Shown in pieces: positions 12,015-23,181 of a stretch of 64,000 nucleotides of DNA (the first letter of the stretch is position 1; every line of letters begins with the position of its first letter). Below the pieces are notes generated by a model, which had not been told where the DNA came from, did no database searches, and was given only the letters and a program-made list of their open reading frames with translations. The stretch comes from Isoetes taiwanensis (taxonomy: Eukaryota > Streptophyta > Lycopodiopsida > Isoetales > Isoetaceae), in NCBI GenBank assembly GCA_021234155.1, contig JAJEKV010000008.1, forward strand, positions 16,592,006 through 16,656,005, read 5' to 3'. Both the position numbers and the translations under genes were made by a program.

Positions 12015-12278
12015 TCTGCTGTCACCTCTACCTGTCTCGGATTTTCTGCTACACCTTTCAACCGGTGCTTCCTATAAGCCTAGATCGGATCCAAATCCAT
12101 TTCGTTTCAACAATCGATGTCTACTCTGATCGATTCTCCTTCACCCGCCACTCCCTAGGTGCCGCTCCCTTTTCCTCCTTTTGTTCTTTTCCCCCTGACG
12201 CGTTTTTTCCTCTTCTGCCTTGCTGCGTGTAACCTCTCAAACATTGACACATGTCTTCATTGTAAAAGGCTAATATTC
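11948..12278 (-). repeat. copia LTR copy 4 (5' LTR of unit 3, outer end truncated)
   Basis: It is homologous to the other LTRs, but its outer end is cut a few bases short (around 12278). There it joins directly to an internal pol fragment equivalent to 10380 onward. No target duplication can be assigned to the array because of this truncation. Confidence 0.7.
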
Positions 12279-12867
12279 AACGTCTCTGCTAATGTAAATT
12301 TTATTGTGTCAACGGGTCATACAACCTATAGCCATTCGTTTCCTCGTCATATCCTACTAGGAAAGTGGGAATCGTGATCATCCGGCTTTCCCTCGCGGTT
12401 CCTCGGCACCAACATATAGGCTAGACATCCATAAACCCTAATCGATGGGCCAGTTGTCTTTTTCCGGACCATGTTTCTTGAGACAGCCCCCTTTAATCAT
12501 TTGTCGACAACCTATTCTACACATAGCAAGCGTGACTCTTGCTTCTCCCCACAAAAATTGGGTAATCTGCGTGCTTCAACATGCATCATGGGCGCATCCA
12601 TAATGGTGCGATTTTTGCGGCTCCGCCACACCGTTTTGTTGAGGTGTAATACGGTCATCGATGTCTTCGCCTCTTGACTCCATACATTGACAAAATTGTA
12701 TAAATTCTTCCGACCTATATTCACCTCCAAGATCGTCGCCCAGATTTTTGCTCGTGAAGACATCTCGCGTTCCATGACATAAAATTCGGGCAGTTTCGAA
12801 ACTGATCGCCGGGCGGAGATAAAAGGAAGTGCATGAGCAAAATCATCTATAAAAGTAGCAAAATACA
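12279..12867 (-). pseudogene. copia integrase fragment, left arm of foldback
   Basis: It corresponds to 10380-10982 of unit 3 (integrase C-terminal half and downstream) in the same orientation. Translated pieces such as YFATFIDDF and NRTIMDA are visible but frames are broken. A spacer of about 30 bp at 12868-12897 separates it from an inverted copy of the same segment. Confidence 0.75.
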
Positions 12868-12897
12868 TCTGTGGAAACCCAAGCAAAATCAAACGGC

Positions 12898-13450
12898 CTA
12901 TTTGCTACTTTTTATAGATGATTTTAGCAGCGCACTTCAAGTGTTATTATCTCCTACCAATTCCGAAGTGTTCGGGATGTTTCCGAATTTTATGTTGCAG
13001 AGGTGGAACGTGAGACGCCTTCACGAAAGTAAAAATCTTTTGGCGACAGATCTTGGAGGTGAATATAGTTAGAGAATTTATACAATTTTAATGATGCATG
13101 GAGTCAAGAGGCAGTAACGCGGCCGATATACACCTCAACAAAACGGTGTGGCGGAGCGAAAAACCCCCGCACCATTATGGATGCGCCGATGATGTACGCG
13201 AAGCACGCAGATTACCCAATTTTTGTGGGGAGAAGCGCGAGTCACGCTGCTATGTGCGTGCGCAGGTTGCCGATAGTCGCATTAAAGGGAGCCGCCCTCA
13301 AGAAACATGGTTCGAAAGATACACCGTCTACGACATGGGTTATGGATGTTCAGTTTGGTGGCGAGAAAGTCGATTCATCTTCACTTTCTTAGAGGAAACC
13401 ATCGGTAATAAGGTTGTGCATGACCCGCGACACACAAAATTTACATTAGT
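12898..13450 (+). pseudogene. copia integrase fragment, right arm of foldback
   Basis: This is the same pol segment as 12279-12867 but on the plus strand, so the two form an inverted repeat with arms of about 550-590 bp. The plus strand still encodes broken integrase pieces. The arms differ from each other and from unit 3 mostly by small indels and CG-rich substitutions. Confidence 0.72.
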
Positions 13451-13602
13451 CACCGGGTCATACAACCTATAGCCATTCGTTTCCTCGTCATATCCTACTA
13501 GGAAAGTGGGAATACTGTGATCATCCAGCTTTCCTCGCAGTTCCTCTGGCACCAACATATAGGCTAGACATCCATAAACCCTTAATCGATGGACAGATTG
13601 TC
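13451..13602 (-). pseudogene. copia fragment, third orientation switch
   Basis: It corresponds to about 10410-10565 of unit 3, again on the minus strand. The segment includes LMPEELRGKLDDHSIPTFLV-type sequence (MLVPEELRGK here). It joins the right arm of the foldback directly at about 13450. Confidence 0.7.
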
Positions 13603-13908
13603 CCCCGAGCTACTAGGGAAAAACCTTCATATCAAGCTCCTTCCTTTTTAAAGATGCTTGACCTCAAGCATTAGTGTTGATAACCTCGGTTAGAGGACCA
13701 TTTTACGCTATATGGAAACCACGGTTTGTCAGTGGACTTTTACTCCCAAGGGAACCTCAACCGTTAGAGGATCTTTTACCCCAAACACTTATCAATCGTT
13801 AGATAAGTGATCTCAGTCATTAGGTATATAAGTAAGGTAAAGGTTAGGTTTTTAAGCTTAAGGTATGAAGAGGAATTTCAATTATAAAGTAAAGCAAGCA
13901 ATGGACAA
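13603..13908. other. non-coding spacer downstream of the gypsy pol
   Basis: No gene is seen. It lies 3' of the gypsy pol and could include its polypurine tract or LTR remnant, but no LTR ends were found. A short imperfect palindrome (ACTTATC / GATAAGT) lies near 13787-13808. Confidence 0.3.
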
Positions 13909-14625
13909 TTAACTGTTGTTAACTTGCTCTTCCTTGTGAAGAGAAGTTTCATAACTCTGTAAAATATCTGGATACTCAAGAAGCTGTTGAGCACTGAACC
14001 AAACTGCATCACTGGCTGGGTGAAACTTAAACTTCACTAGATACCTGCGGTATGTTGACCTTCTTGTCTGATGATCCTGGTGAGCTAGTATTTTCTCTGG
14101 CTCTAAAATTTCTTCCTCCCCCTTAATAATTGGAGGATCAGAATTCTCCATTTGTTGCAATATTTCAGGTGCAATTTCCTTGCCCTTGTAAGGCTTAAGC
14201 AAAACCACATTAAAAACAGGATGCAAAGAAGTCCATTTCCCATATAAGCGCAATTTATAAGCATTTTCTCCAACTTTAGTTTCCACTTGGAATGGTCCAT
14301 AGTATCTTAAAGCCAATTTGAGATACTTAAGTCCCATTTTTCTAAATCTCTTCTTATGCAAATGTATCCACACCCAATCTCCAGGTTTAAATTCAACTTT
14401 TCTCATGCGCTTGCTTAATCTTGACTTTAAAGCCAGATGACTTCTTTGAATTCTTTCCTTTACCTGTTCAAGCATTGTAGACATGTCCTGTATCAATGCA
14501 TCTGAGGTAGAAACTTGATTAGTAAGCTTTGCAATTGGGGTTTCCAAAGATCCACGAGAAACAATCTCAAAAGGAGTTTTCTGTGTAACTGAATGCACAG
14601 TATTATTATAAGCAAATTCCAACAA
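13909..14625 (-). CDS. Ty3/gypsy integrase C-terminus with chromodomain (partial)
   Basis: This 238-aa frame is the end of a gypsy polyprotein. Its N-terminus (LEFAYNNTVHSVTQKTPFEI) is the end of the integrase core. The middle (PGDWVWIHLHKKRFRKMG and KLRLYGKWTSLHPVFNVVLL) is the GPF/GPY-type integrase C-terminal module. The end (EKILAHQDHQTRRSTYRRYL, then KFKFHPASDAVWFSAQQL) is a chromodomain, which defines the chromovirus clade and is known in that family to direct insertion to chromatin. The upstream part of the polyprotein follows at 14771-16342 with frame breaks, so this is a fragment rather than a complete protein. Confidence 0.85.
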   Translation of the reverse strand: MLEFAYNNTVHSVTQKTPFEIVSRGSLETPIAKLTNQVSTSDALIQDMSTMLEQVKERIQRSHLALKSRLSKRMRKVEFKPGDWVWIHLHKKRFRKMGLKYLKLALRYYGPFQVETKVGENAYKLRLYGKWTSLHPVFNVVLLKPYKGKEIAPEILQQMENSDPPIIKGEEEILEPEKILAHQDHQTRRSTYRRYLVKFKFHPASDAVWFSAQQLLEYPDILQSYETSLHKEEQVNNS

Positions 14626-16351
14626 ATAAAGATAATCTTATCACTGTGTCTTCCGATCGGCCACATATGCTCTCAACATATCCTCAATAGTCCTATTCAC
14701 AACTTTCGATTGGCCATCCATGCGAGGATGGTAGCGTGAGAGAACTTGAGAGTGGTTCCCAAATTTTTCATCAATCTTTGACCCGTAATTTACTACAAAA
14801 CAGGTTTATCTCTATCGAAATAATAACATCGGGGAAGTCCATGCAACCTAAATATTTCTTTAAGAAATATCTTAGCAAATGCCTTTGAGGAACTGTCATT
14901 GTTGCTCTACAAGGAATGAAATGTGCTTGCTTAGAAAGTCTATCAACAACTATCCAAATCTGATTATTCGAAAGTGGAAGTAGGCAAGCCACATATAAAA
15001 TCCATAGTAATATGCTTCCATGGTTCCAATGGTATGGGCAATGGTGAGGCATTCCGTAGGTTTACCTATGGATGACTTAACCTCGTTGACAAACCAGTAT
15101 ATTGCTCCACAAACTTTCGAACATCTCTATCCAACTTAGGCCAAAAGAATCTTCTTTTACATTGGCTAGTGTAGCTTGCACCCCTCTATGTCCACTATAT
15201 GGAGGTTCATGAGATTCTTTGAAGCATCGCTTCCTAAATCCCGAAGTCACAGATGAAGGCGATGCTTATAATAAAGGAAGCCACCTACCAACTAATAAAT
15301 CAGGAAATTGATAGTTATCTCCATGCATAAGAGCTGCATAAGGTGCTCTAAAAGTATTATCGCCAAAAATCTTGCTCCTTCATTGGATCTAAATCAGTGC
15401 AGACGAGCAATGGAGATTGCATTCACAAAGGCTCTACTAAGAGCATCAGCTACTCATTCTCTTTTCCGGGCCTATATTCAATGAATACCTTCAAAGTCTT
15501 TAATTGTATCAATTAACTTCAATTCTTAGAGCATTTATGATATCACGGGTCTCAATGTATTTTAAACTTTCTTTGATCAAACCACGGCAATGAACTTTGT
15601 TCCCATAAGATAATGTCTCCAGCGCTTCAACGCATGCACTAGAGCAATAAGCTCTTTTTCATAAACAATGTACTTCCTTTCATTATCCTTCAACATTCTA
15701 CTGACATAAGCAATAGGATGACCATCTTGCATAAGCACAACACCTATAGCATCTCCACTTGCATCAGAACATACAACAAAAGGTTTATTCCAATTAGGCA
15801 AAGCTAGAACTGGTTCACTAGCCATTATGGCCTTCAAATCTTGAAAAGCTTTTTTCGCTCGTTCATCCCAAACAAATGTAACATTTTTCCTCAAGAACCT
15901 ATTTAATGGCAATGTAATTCTTGCAAAGTGTTCTACAAATCTTCTGTAATAACTACACAACTGTACAAAGGATCTTAAGCCTTTAAGATTAGTTGGTCTC
16001 GGCCACTGGAGAACTGCTTTGACCTTTCCAGGATCCATCCGAATACCATCCTTAGAAATTACATGTCCAAGATAAACCACCTCATTCATGAAAAACCTGC
16101 TTTTGGATTCATTAACATACAAGTGATTCTCTCAATAATTCAAACACTGCTTGTAAATGCTGCTTATGCTCTTCAATATTCATGCTATACACAAGAATAT
16201 CATCAAAGAACACAACCACATATTTCCCTATTAGAGGAGCCAATATTCTCTGCATGAGTCTACAAAAAGTAGCAGGAGCATTAGTCAATCCAAATGGCAT
16301 AACACAAAATTCATAATGCCCAAAGGTAGTGCAAAATGCCATTTTGCTGAT
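14626..16351 (-). pseudogene. Ty3/gypsy pol, reverse transcriptase to integrase, broken
   Basis: Going 5' to 3' on the minus strand: 16342-16112 encodes the reverse transcriptase palm (HYEFCVMPFGLTNAPATFC, then VVVFFDDILVYS with the catalytic DD). 16122-15577 encodes the thumb/connection and RNase H (FMNEVVYLGHVISKDGI, VVCSDASGDAIGVVL, YEKELIALVHALKRWRHYL). 15052-14771 encodes part of the integrase core (IWIVVDRLSKQAHFIP). The breaks between these frames are small indels. The 5' part (gag, protease, reverse transcriptase fingers) is missing, because the element ends abruptly at 16351 where the tandem repeat begins. Confidence 0.85.
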
Positions 16352-18497
16352 GGAGCTATATGCTACAATGAGAGATCACATCTATTTCACAATGCCAAAC
16401 CAATAATCTATTCTCAAAATGACACATTGCCCCCCATTATGGTTCAAATCGTCCTTAATTGTGGACCCAGGTGTATATTTGGCAATGCCTGAGAAGATCG
16501 TGTCACCATTTTAAGTCTAGGCCTTGATATAAAAATTTCTATAAGATTTCTTACACATTCTACAAAAATAGGAAAATGAAGCACATAATATTTGACTTCA
16601 TGCAGTAAATAAATTTAAAACACGGACAATTATAAAAGAGCAAAAAAGAAACATATTATAGACATGTATATTTTGCTTCTATTTTCTTTCTCCTGTTCTT
16701 CGGTCTAATTAATCTGATCAAGCAATGGCCCCTTCAAATTCAAGCAAATTCAAACAGCTAGGCTTGCTCTATTATTAGTGGAGGTGATTTGAGTTTTTGT
16801 CTATGCCATGTCTCTAAATCGATTGGCCCTTTTGCAATTGAACTTGGAGGCCATCACAAACTAGTTTCTTTCCTTTATCAGCTTGTGCTTCAATCTTGGA
16901 GTTCCGATCCACATAAGCCTTTGGGGCTATGTAACTCAGACCACATACCTTGTTGCATCTCATAGCAAGTAATATTCTTAATTGTTAATGCTCTTGCATC
17001 TTGTAATTTAATTTGCAACCTTATTGGATTGCACAATATCTCACCATGCTTAAGGTATGGTTATGCATAGCCTACTTCATGTTGGTTCTAAAGGCTACCC
17101 ATGACACAACTTGCATCACCTCGGGTTTAGATTGTATTAATGTGGAAAAAAAAATTCTCCTATTTTTTGCTATCTAAATCCACTGACTAATTTCTATGTT
17201 TTGCAAAATCTAGCATATGCAGGTTTGATTAGTTGTGAGATTTGGCTGCGTAGAGGAAGCTGCAGATTTAATGGGCAAGGACTAACCTATGGAAAAATTT
17301 AGAAATTTTTCCTGGATCAATGGGGGACCATCATGCTCATCAGACGAGTTGCAAGTGCAAAATGTTGAAAAATCAGCATCCAACATTCCATAGTTTAAAT
17401 GGTATAGCTTATGGTGACATTGGAACAAGATAGAAAAGCTTATGGATCTTCGAATTGGTGGGACATGACTGGTCTCTAAATAAATGGACATATGGTCTGA
17501 AAAGAGCATTGCCATAATAAACATACAATTTTTACAAGACCATGGTCTCAAACCCATGCATTTATACAAGACTTATCACATATTACCGTCATGCTGCAGC
17601 ATTGGAGGCCCCGCTTCAAGAGAACTACTGAAATGGTTATGCACCTTATGCCTTCCCTTCCCAGTCTAATCTAAAAGGGTTGATTCAAACACATCCGTGC
17701 CCTCGCTTAAAAGTGTGTTGAACGCGGATACACATAAAGAGTCTTTGGTGTCTTTTCCATCAGGATAGAAATATATAGTCCACTCATGTTTTCCCCCAAC
17801 TGTGGAATAGCGATGGATTTTAAAGTGCGGGGAGTGGGATCCCAAATCATTTCTACTGCTACCATTAACACACTAAAACCGTTGGGCCAGAATGACAAGA
17901 CAGAGATACAGGAACAAAAAGACAAATAAGGAAGGAAAGAAATCTTCCTTTTTGGGTCGGAGAATTCGAACCTCTAAGCCACAATGGCCTCACCAGAATT
18001 CGAAACGTCCATCTTTACAAATAAGCTCCTTAAACATGCAAAAACATATGGTTTTCTCTACAATACACCACACAAATCTTGGCCCAATCATGCGAGAAAA
18101 CCCGTCCACAAATATAGAATGAAATATTGCAGGTTTATGCATACTTAATTTAATTGGCATATTCAAATCGACAAGAACATTTCTCTTTCCAACATTAAAA
18201 CCATTGGGCTGGAATTTAATTGGCATATTCAAATCAACAAGAAATTTACCGTGACGACCTTTTCTATTTCCAACTTCCATGTGTGGTTGTCATGGATGTG
18301 TGTCAATCTTGAAATACACAAGAAAACTATGCTAATGCCTTGTGGCTTGGCTGCTGTGAACATATATATCACTAGAGACTAGCATCGCAGGGGAATCAAT
18401 AATGGGGAGAAATTCGTTAAACATCCTCAAGGTTAATATGATGGTATATGGGAGAAATGTCACATCTTCAACGTTATAGCATATATATGCGAAGCAT
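16352..18497. repeat. 2.15-kb tandem repeat, copy A
   Basis: This is the first of three head-to-tail copies that start GGAGCTATATGCTACAATG (16352, 18498, 23182). Its length is 2146 bp. It is AT-rich and I see no protein-coding gene in it. Part of it recurs at 57489-57783, so the family is dispersed as well as tandem. Copy A cuts off the 5' end of the gypsy element. Confidence 0.85.
17955..18000 (-). other. tRNA-like T-arm (degraded)
   Basis: On the minus strand it contains GAGGTTCGAATTCTCC, resembling a tRNA T-arm / polymerase III box B. The copy in unit B (21757-21800) is better preserved. I cannot fold a complete tRNA here. Confidence 0.3.
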
Positions 18498-19402
18498 GGA
18501 GCTATATGCTACAATGAGAGATCATATCTATGTCACAATGCCAAACCAATAATCTATTCTCAAAATGACACATTGCTCCCTTTTATGGTTCAAAACGTCC
18601 TTAATTGTGGACCCAGGTGTATATTTGGCAATGTCTTAGAAGATCGTGTCACCATTTTAAGTCTAGGCCTTGATATAACAATTTGCTATAAGATTTCTTA
18701 CACATTCTACAAAAATAGGAAAATGAAGCGCATATATTCGAATATTTGACTTCATGCAGTAAATAAATTTAAAAGACGGACTATTATAAAGGAGCAAAAA
18801 AAACATATTATAGACATGTATATTTTGCTTCTATTTTTTTTCTCTGTTCTTCGATGTAATTAATCTGATCAAGCAATGGCCCCTTCAAATTCAAGCAAAT
18901 TCAAATAGCTAGGCTTGCTCTATTATTAGTGGAGATGATTTGAGTATTTGTCTATGCCATGTCTCTAAATCAAATGGCCCTTTTGCAATTGAAGTTGGAG
19001 GTCATCACAAATGCTTATTCTAATTTCTTTCCTTTATCAGCTTGTGCTTCAATCTTGGAGGACCGATCCACATAAGCCTTTGGGCTGTGTAACTCAGACC
19101 ACATTCCTTGTTGCATCTCATAGCAAGTAAGATTCCTAATTGTTAATGCTCTTGCATTTTTTTAATTTATTTGCAACCTTATTGGATTGCACAATATCTC
19201 ATCGTGCTTGTTTGGTTATGCATAGCCTACATGTTGGTTCTAAAGGCTACCCACGACACAATTTGCATCACCTCGGGTTAGATTGTATTAATGTGGATAA
19301 AAAATTCTCATATTTTTTGCTATCTAAATCCACTGACTAATTTCTACATTTTGGAAAATCTGGCGTATGCAAGTCTGATTAGTTGTGAGATCTGGTTGCA
19401 TA

Positions 19403-19427
19403 GAAGGAAGGAAGGAAGGAAGGAAGG
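19403..19427. repeat. (GGAA)n microsatellite with an inserted motif
   Basis: Six GGAA-type units are followed by TATTTTTATCGTCCACGG, absent from copy A. A similar sequence (ATTTTTACGTCCACGG) follows an ATAAG repeat at 53597-53627, suggesting two short insertions with the same end. Confidence 0.55.
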
Positions 19428-19588
19428 TATTTTTATCGTCCACGGAGACCGTAGAGGAAGCTGCAAACTTAATGGGCAAGGACTAACCTGTGGAAAATTT
19501 TAAAAAATTTTCCTGGATCAGCGGGGGATCATCATGCTCATCAGGCAAGTTGCAAGTGCAAGATGTTGAAAAATCATCATCCAACATT

Positions 19589-21250
19589 GGACAGTCCCAT
19601 CCCTCCCTGTATTTTGGACTTTCCATGGAAGATTCTTCTGCATGGCAATACCACAAAGTTGCTTGGTATCTTGGTTGGAATTCACGTCTCTGCTTCAGAT
19701 GCTTGGGATGAAATCATTAGTGGGTTGCAAAAGCACTTGTTTTGGTGGAATCTAAACTGTCCATGCCTGGTAGAATCACTGTGGCTAAATTTGTTCTTAG
19801 TAATACTCATGTCTACATGGCGTCTGATCTATTAGCTCCGCAATGTAAGATGGAGGAGATTGTGCATATTGTCAGAAATTTTATTTGGGGTGGAAATAAG
19901 TTAGGAGCGGTGGTCAAGGTCGCGTGGGCGAAATGCATTAGACCTAAGGCAGCTGGTGGTCTTGGTATGTTGGATTTTCACCTCCAGAGCAAGGTGATGA
20001 TATCAAAGTTCATTTGGAGAATTTTCATTGGTAAGGATGATTCTCCTGGCCTGAGGTTGTTGGTGCAGTCGATTCAGCATTGTCTCCCATCTCATAAGGC
20101 CACCATTAAGCCCCTCCTTCCTTGGGCTTTGTTTTATCATATGCATCCGTATCCTAATCGTCCCCTTTCTAAAAAGGGTTGCTTGCTGCTGGGGACACCG
20201 CCGATCTCCTTTCCATATTAATCCCGAGGCATGTCTTCGGTTGTCCGCCCATCTTTGGTGGATTCCTTTGCATGACACTCCAAAGAATGTGCCTCCAAGT
20301 GTGGTTGTTCATCCAAAGACACAACGACGATGGGTATACCGTATCAACACTATTGCGGCTTGGTATGAGTCCGGTCATCTCATGTCATGGAAAGCATTTA
20401 GAACAAAGTTCTTGTTGTACGAGATGGGACGAGTAATCTAAAATCATATTGCTGCATTGTTGCCACGGGATTCCCGGTCCACGATTGAGGTAGTCGTATG
20501 GGGTTGCCATCGATATCCGCCGTATGCGGTTTGTGTCTTACGTGTATAAGTTTCTTTTGCATTCTCAAAATCTCGCCTCCATCTAATAGGTGGCATCTTC
20601 AGGTCCCTCGCCCACAATGGAAAAGTGTTTGGATGTGGGTATGGGATAAGTCGCTTCATCCCAAAGTAGTAGTTACGTGGTGGCAAGTGATCCATAGATG
20701 CCTCGAGTCAACAAGGTTAGTCCATAAAATGGATAATCGATTGCGCCTTCATCCTTTATGCCAAACAAAGGGTTGAAAGTATTGAGCATTGTTTTTCTTG
20801 TGTGAGTGGCTTCGGCAGCATGGTCTTGGTTGTTGACCCTATTTGGCATCGTCTCGATCTAGCCAAAGAATTTTGCTTGCTATCTATCCCGATGCTTGGC
20901 CCGGACTACGGAAAACGAGCTTTTCATCTCGCATGTGGTCGGGCTTTTATGGTCAATCTGAAGAGAAGGAGGTTGTTTATATTTAAGGGCGTAGATACCG
21001 CAGATGAGATTGTTCTTCAAAGGCGCAAAAAAATAAAATTGTTATGGTTACAATTGTTCTTCTCTTGATCAAGAGAAGAAAGTATCGACCGGGCATACTT
21101 ACCTTCAGATTCATTCTTTTGCATAGGTAGGTGGTTGTGCCTGGGCTTGGATCGGTTTGTCCATTGGGGTTATAATCCTGTCTTTGCATTTTATGTTGCT
21201 TTCGCGTTTTTAGTTGGTGAATAAAGCTTGTCGTCCTTCAAAAAAAAAAA
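19589..21250 (+). mobile_element. 5'-truncated LINE with poly(A) and target duplication
   Basis: The insert is flanked by the direct repeat ATCCAACATT (19579-19588 and 21252-21261) and ends in a poly(A) run (21239-21250), as expected for target-primed reverse transcription. It encodes the 3' part of a plant LINE ORF2: reverse-transcriptase C-terminal sequence (STHVYMASDLLAPQ-type, then IVRNFIWGGNKLGAVVKVAW and RPKAAGGLGMLDFHLQSKVM), followed by a broken zf-RVT region (HPKVVVTWWQVIHRCLES, 20650-20720). The 5' end of ORF2 and all of ORF1 are missing. The uninterrupted target is visible in copies A (near 17380) and C (near 24210). Confidence 0.88.
19742..20221 (+). pseudogene. LINE ORF2 fragment (reverse transcriptase C-terminal region)
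   Basis: The longest open piece of the truncated LINE is 159 aa. Residues about 5-70 match the post-catalytic region of plant LINE reverse transcriptases (ARFVLS/AKFVLSNTHVYMAS, then FIWGG and VAWAKCIRPKAAGGLGML). The same domain is found on the minus strand at 30150-31019. The catalytic YADD part is not included in the insertion, so the copy is inactive. Confidence 0.8.
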
Positions 21251-21756
21251 TATCCAACATTCAATAGTTTAAATGGTATAGCTTATGGTGATATGGCAGC
21301 AAGATAGAAAAGCTTACAGATCTTCGAATTGGTGGGACATGACATTTCCTATGGTCTCTAATGGACATATGGTCTGAAAAGAGCATTGCCGTAATAAACA
21401 TACAATTTTTACAAGACCATGGTCTCAAACCCATGCATTTATACAAGACATATCACATATTGCCGTCATGCTACAGCATTTGAGGCCCCGCTTCAAGAGT
21501 TGTGCTCTCGCTTAAAAGTGTGGTGAACGCAGATACACATATAGAGCCTTCGGTTTCTTTTCCATCAGGATAGAAATATATAGCCCACTCATACCCCCCA
21601 ACTGTGAAAATCTCGCTAGCTATGTATTTCCCCAGAATAGCTATGGATTTTAAAGTGCAGGGAGTGGGATTCCAAATCATTTCTGGTGCTACTATAACAC
21701 ACTAAAACCGATGGGCCGGAATGACAAGACAGAGACACAGAAACAAAATTCCTCTT

Positions 21757-21800
21757 TGGGTCAGAGGATTCGAACCTCTAGACCACAATGGCCTCAACAG
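21757..21800 (-). other. tRNA-like T-arm with box B match
   Basis: The minus strand reads AGAGGTTCGAATCCTCTGA, a perfect 5-bp T-stem and loop and an exact box B (GGTTCGAATCC). No matching acceptor, D-arm or anticodon arm was recognised, so I call it a tRNA-like fragment, possibly from an old SINE head. Confidence 0.4.
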
Positions 21801-22062
21801 AACCCTAATCGTTCAGCTCCTCAAACATGCAGAAATATACGATTTTCTATAGCACAGAAATCTTGGCCCAACCATGCGAGAAAACCCGTCCACAAATATA
21901 GAATGAAATATTGCAGGTTTATGCATATTTAATTTAATTGGTATATTCAAATCAACAAGAACATTTCGCTTTCCAACACTAAAACCACTAGGCTGGAATT
22001 TAATTGGCATATTCAAATCAACAAGAAATTTATCGCGGTGGCCTTGGCCGCCGCGAACATTT

Positions 22063-22806
22063 ATGACATATTCAACAAAACTTAGACTTATTCAGATTTA
22101 ATAGATAACACTTCAAGGACTCCATTATAAGAATATATATATTATTTAATTCTTCTTGATTCTTATAATTTTTATGAGTTTTAATTATATAAGTTTATCT
22201 TTAAGTTAAGACCTTAATGGTTATGAAAATGCAAAATTACTTTTCAGACTAATTTTCACTTGAACTTATTTAGAATTAAACATTTCCATAATATAAAATT
22301 TTAATTTTTAATGATTTAACAAATTTAAAATTTGGCAATCCTGATAATTTGCAAATGAAATCTGATAGTTCAATAAGCGATTGACTTAAAACTATTATAA
22401 GAATTTCTCAATTTACAAATTTTTATACTTTTAAAAACATGTTTAAGAAAGTTTTTAGGTCGAAATCAATTAAATTATAAGGTTAATATTTTAATAATAA
22501 CTATTGAATATTTTATTATTAATGAAACAAAATACATTGAAACTTAATCAATAATAAATTATCCAATCTCTTTACAGATAAACATAATCCTTTAATTAGT
22601 TCCAAATCTAAAACTTTCTTTACCTATTTTGAAAAAATAATATTTCAATTATATAGCATCTATTTTAGATCATTCTAAATAAATCAAAGTGAAAATTAAA
22701 TAGTTAAAATCAATAAGAGTTAAAAATACTGTTGATCTTATTATGACATCCTTGAAGTATATATCTATTAGATTTGAATAAGTCTAAATTTTGTTAAATA
22801 TGCCAT
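22063..22806. mobile_element. 744-bp non-autonomous element with long terminal inverted repeats
   Basis: The ends are inverted repeats of roughly 55-60 bp: left ATGACATATTCAACAAAACT, right the reverse complement of a near match (ATGGCATATTTAACAAAATT). The interior is very AT-rich and has no coding frame. It interrupts tandem copy B. The corresponding sequence without insertion is seen at 57640-57660 and, diverged, in copy A near 18250-18270. A possible short duplication ATTT flanks it (22059-22062 and 22807-22810), but the empty site does not settle its length. It is likely a MITE-type DNA transposon derivative. Confidence 0.75.
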
Positions 22807-23181
22807 ATTTCTCTTGCCAACTTCCATGTGTGGTAGTAATGGATGTGTATCAATCTTGAAATACACAAGAAAACTTTGCTAATGCCTTGTGCCTTACCTG
22901 CTGTGAACAGATATATCACTAGGGACTAGCACCGCAGAGGAATCAATATAATGGAATAGGGGAGAAATTCGTTAAACATCCTCAAGGTTAATATGATGGA
23001 ATAGAAGAGAAATATCACATCTTCTCCTGTAGTATCCACTCGGAGAAGATGTAGAGGGAAGTCTATAGTACTAGACAATACGTTGTTTGTATATAACTTT
23101 TATATCAATAAAAAGCAGCAACCTTACCTTAAAAAAAAAAAAATCACATCTTCAACATTATAGCATATGTTTGCGAAGCAT

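Larger units (their letters stand above)
18498..23181. repeat. 2.15-kb tandem repeat, copy B, with two insertions
   Basis: This is the second copy of the tandem unit. Its length of 4684 bp is explained mainly by a LINE insertion of about 1.66 kb (19589-21250) and a 744-bp inverted-repeat element (22063-22806). Other differences from copy A include a GGAA microsatellite at 19403-19427 and an oligo(A) stretch near 23130-23141, preceded by about 110 bp absent from copy A. Confidence 0.85.

Noticed and set aside
8936-12377. Many plus-strand open frames across the copia array
   Set aside because: They are antisense shadows of pol; the minus-strand frames carry all protease, integrase, reverse transcriptase and RNase H motifs.
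16112-16342. FFDD instead of YxDD in the gypsy reverse transcriptase
   Set aside because: VVVFFDDILVYS is a common form in plant Ty3/gypsy elements, not a lost active site.
17282-18280. Minus- and plus-strand frames of 60-96 aa in the 2.15-kb repeat
   Set aside because: They are not conserved in frame between copies A and B and resemble no family.
21757-21800. A tRNA gene
   Set aside because: Only a T-arm-like segment is present; the acceptor, D and anticodon arms could not be found.
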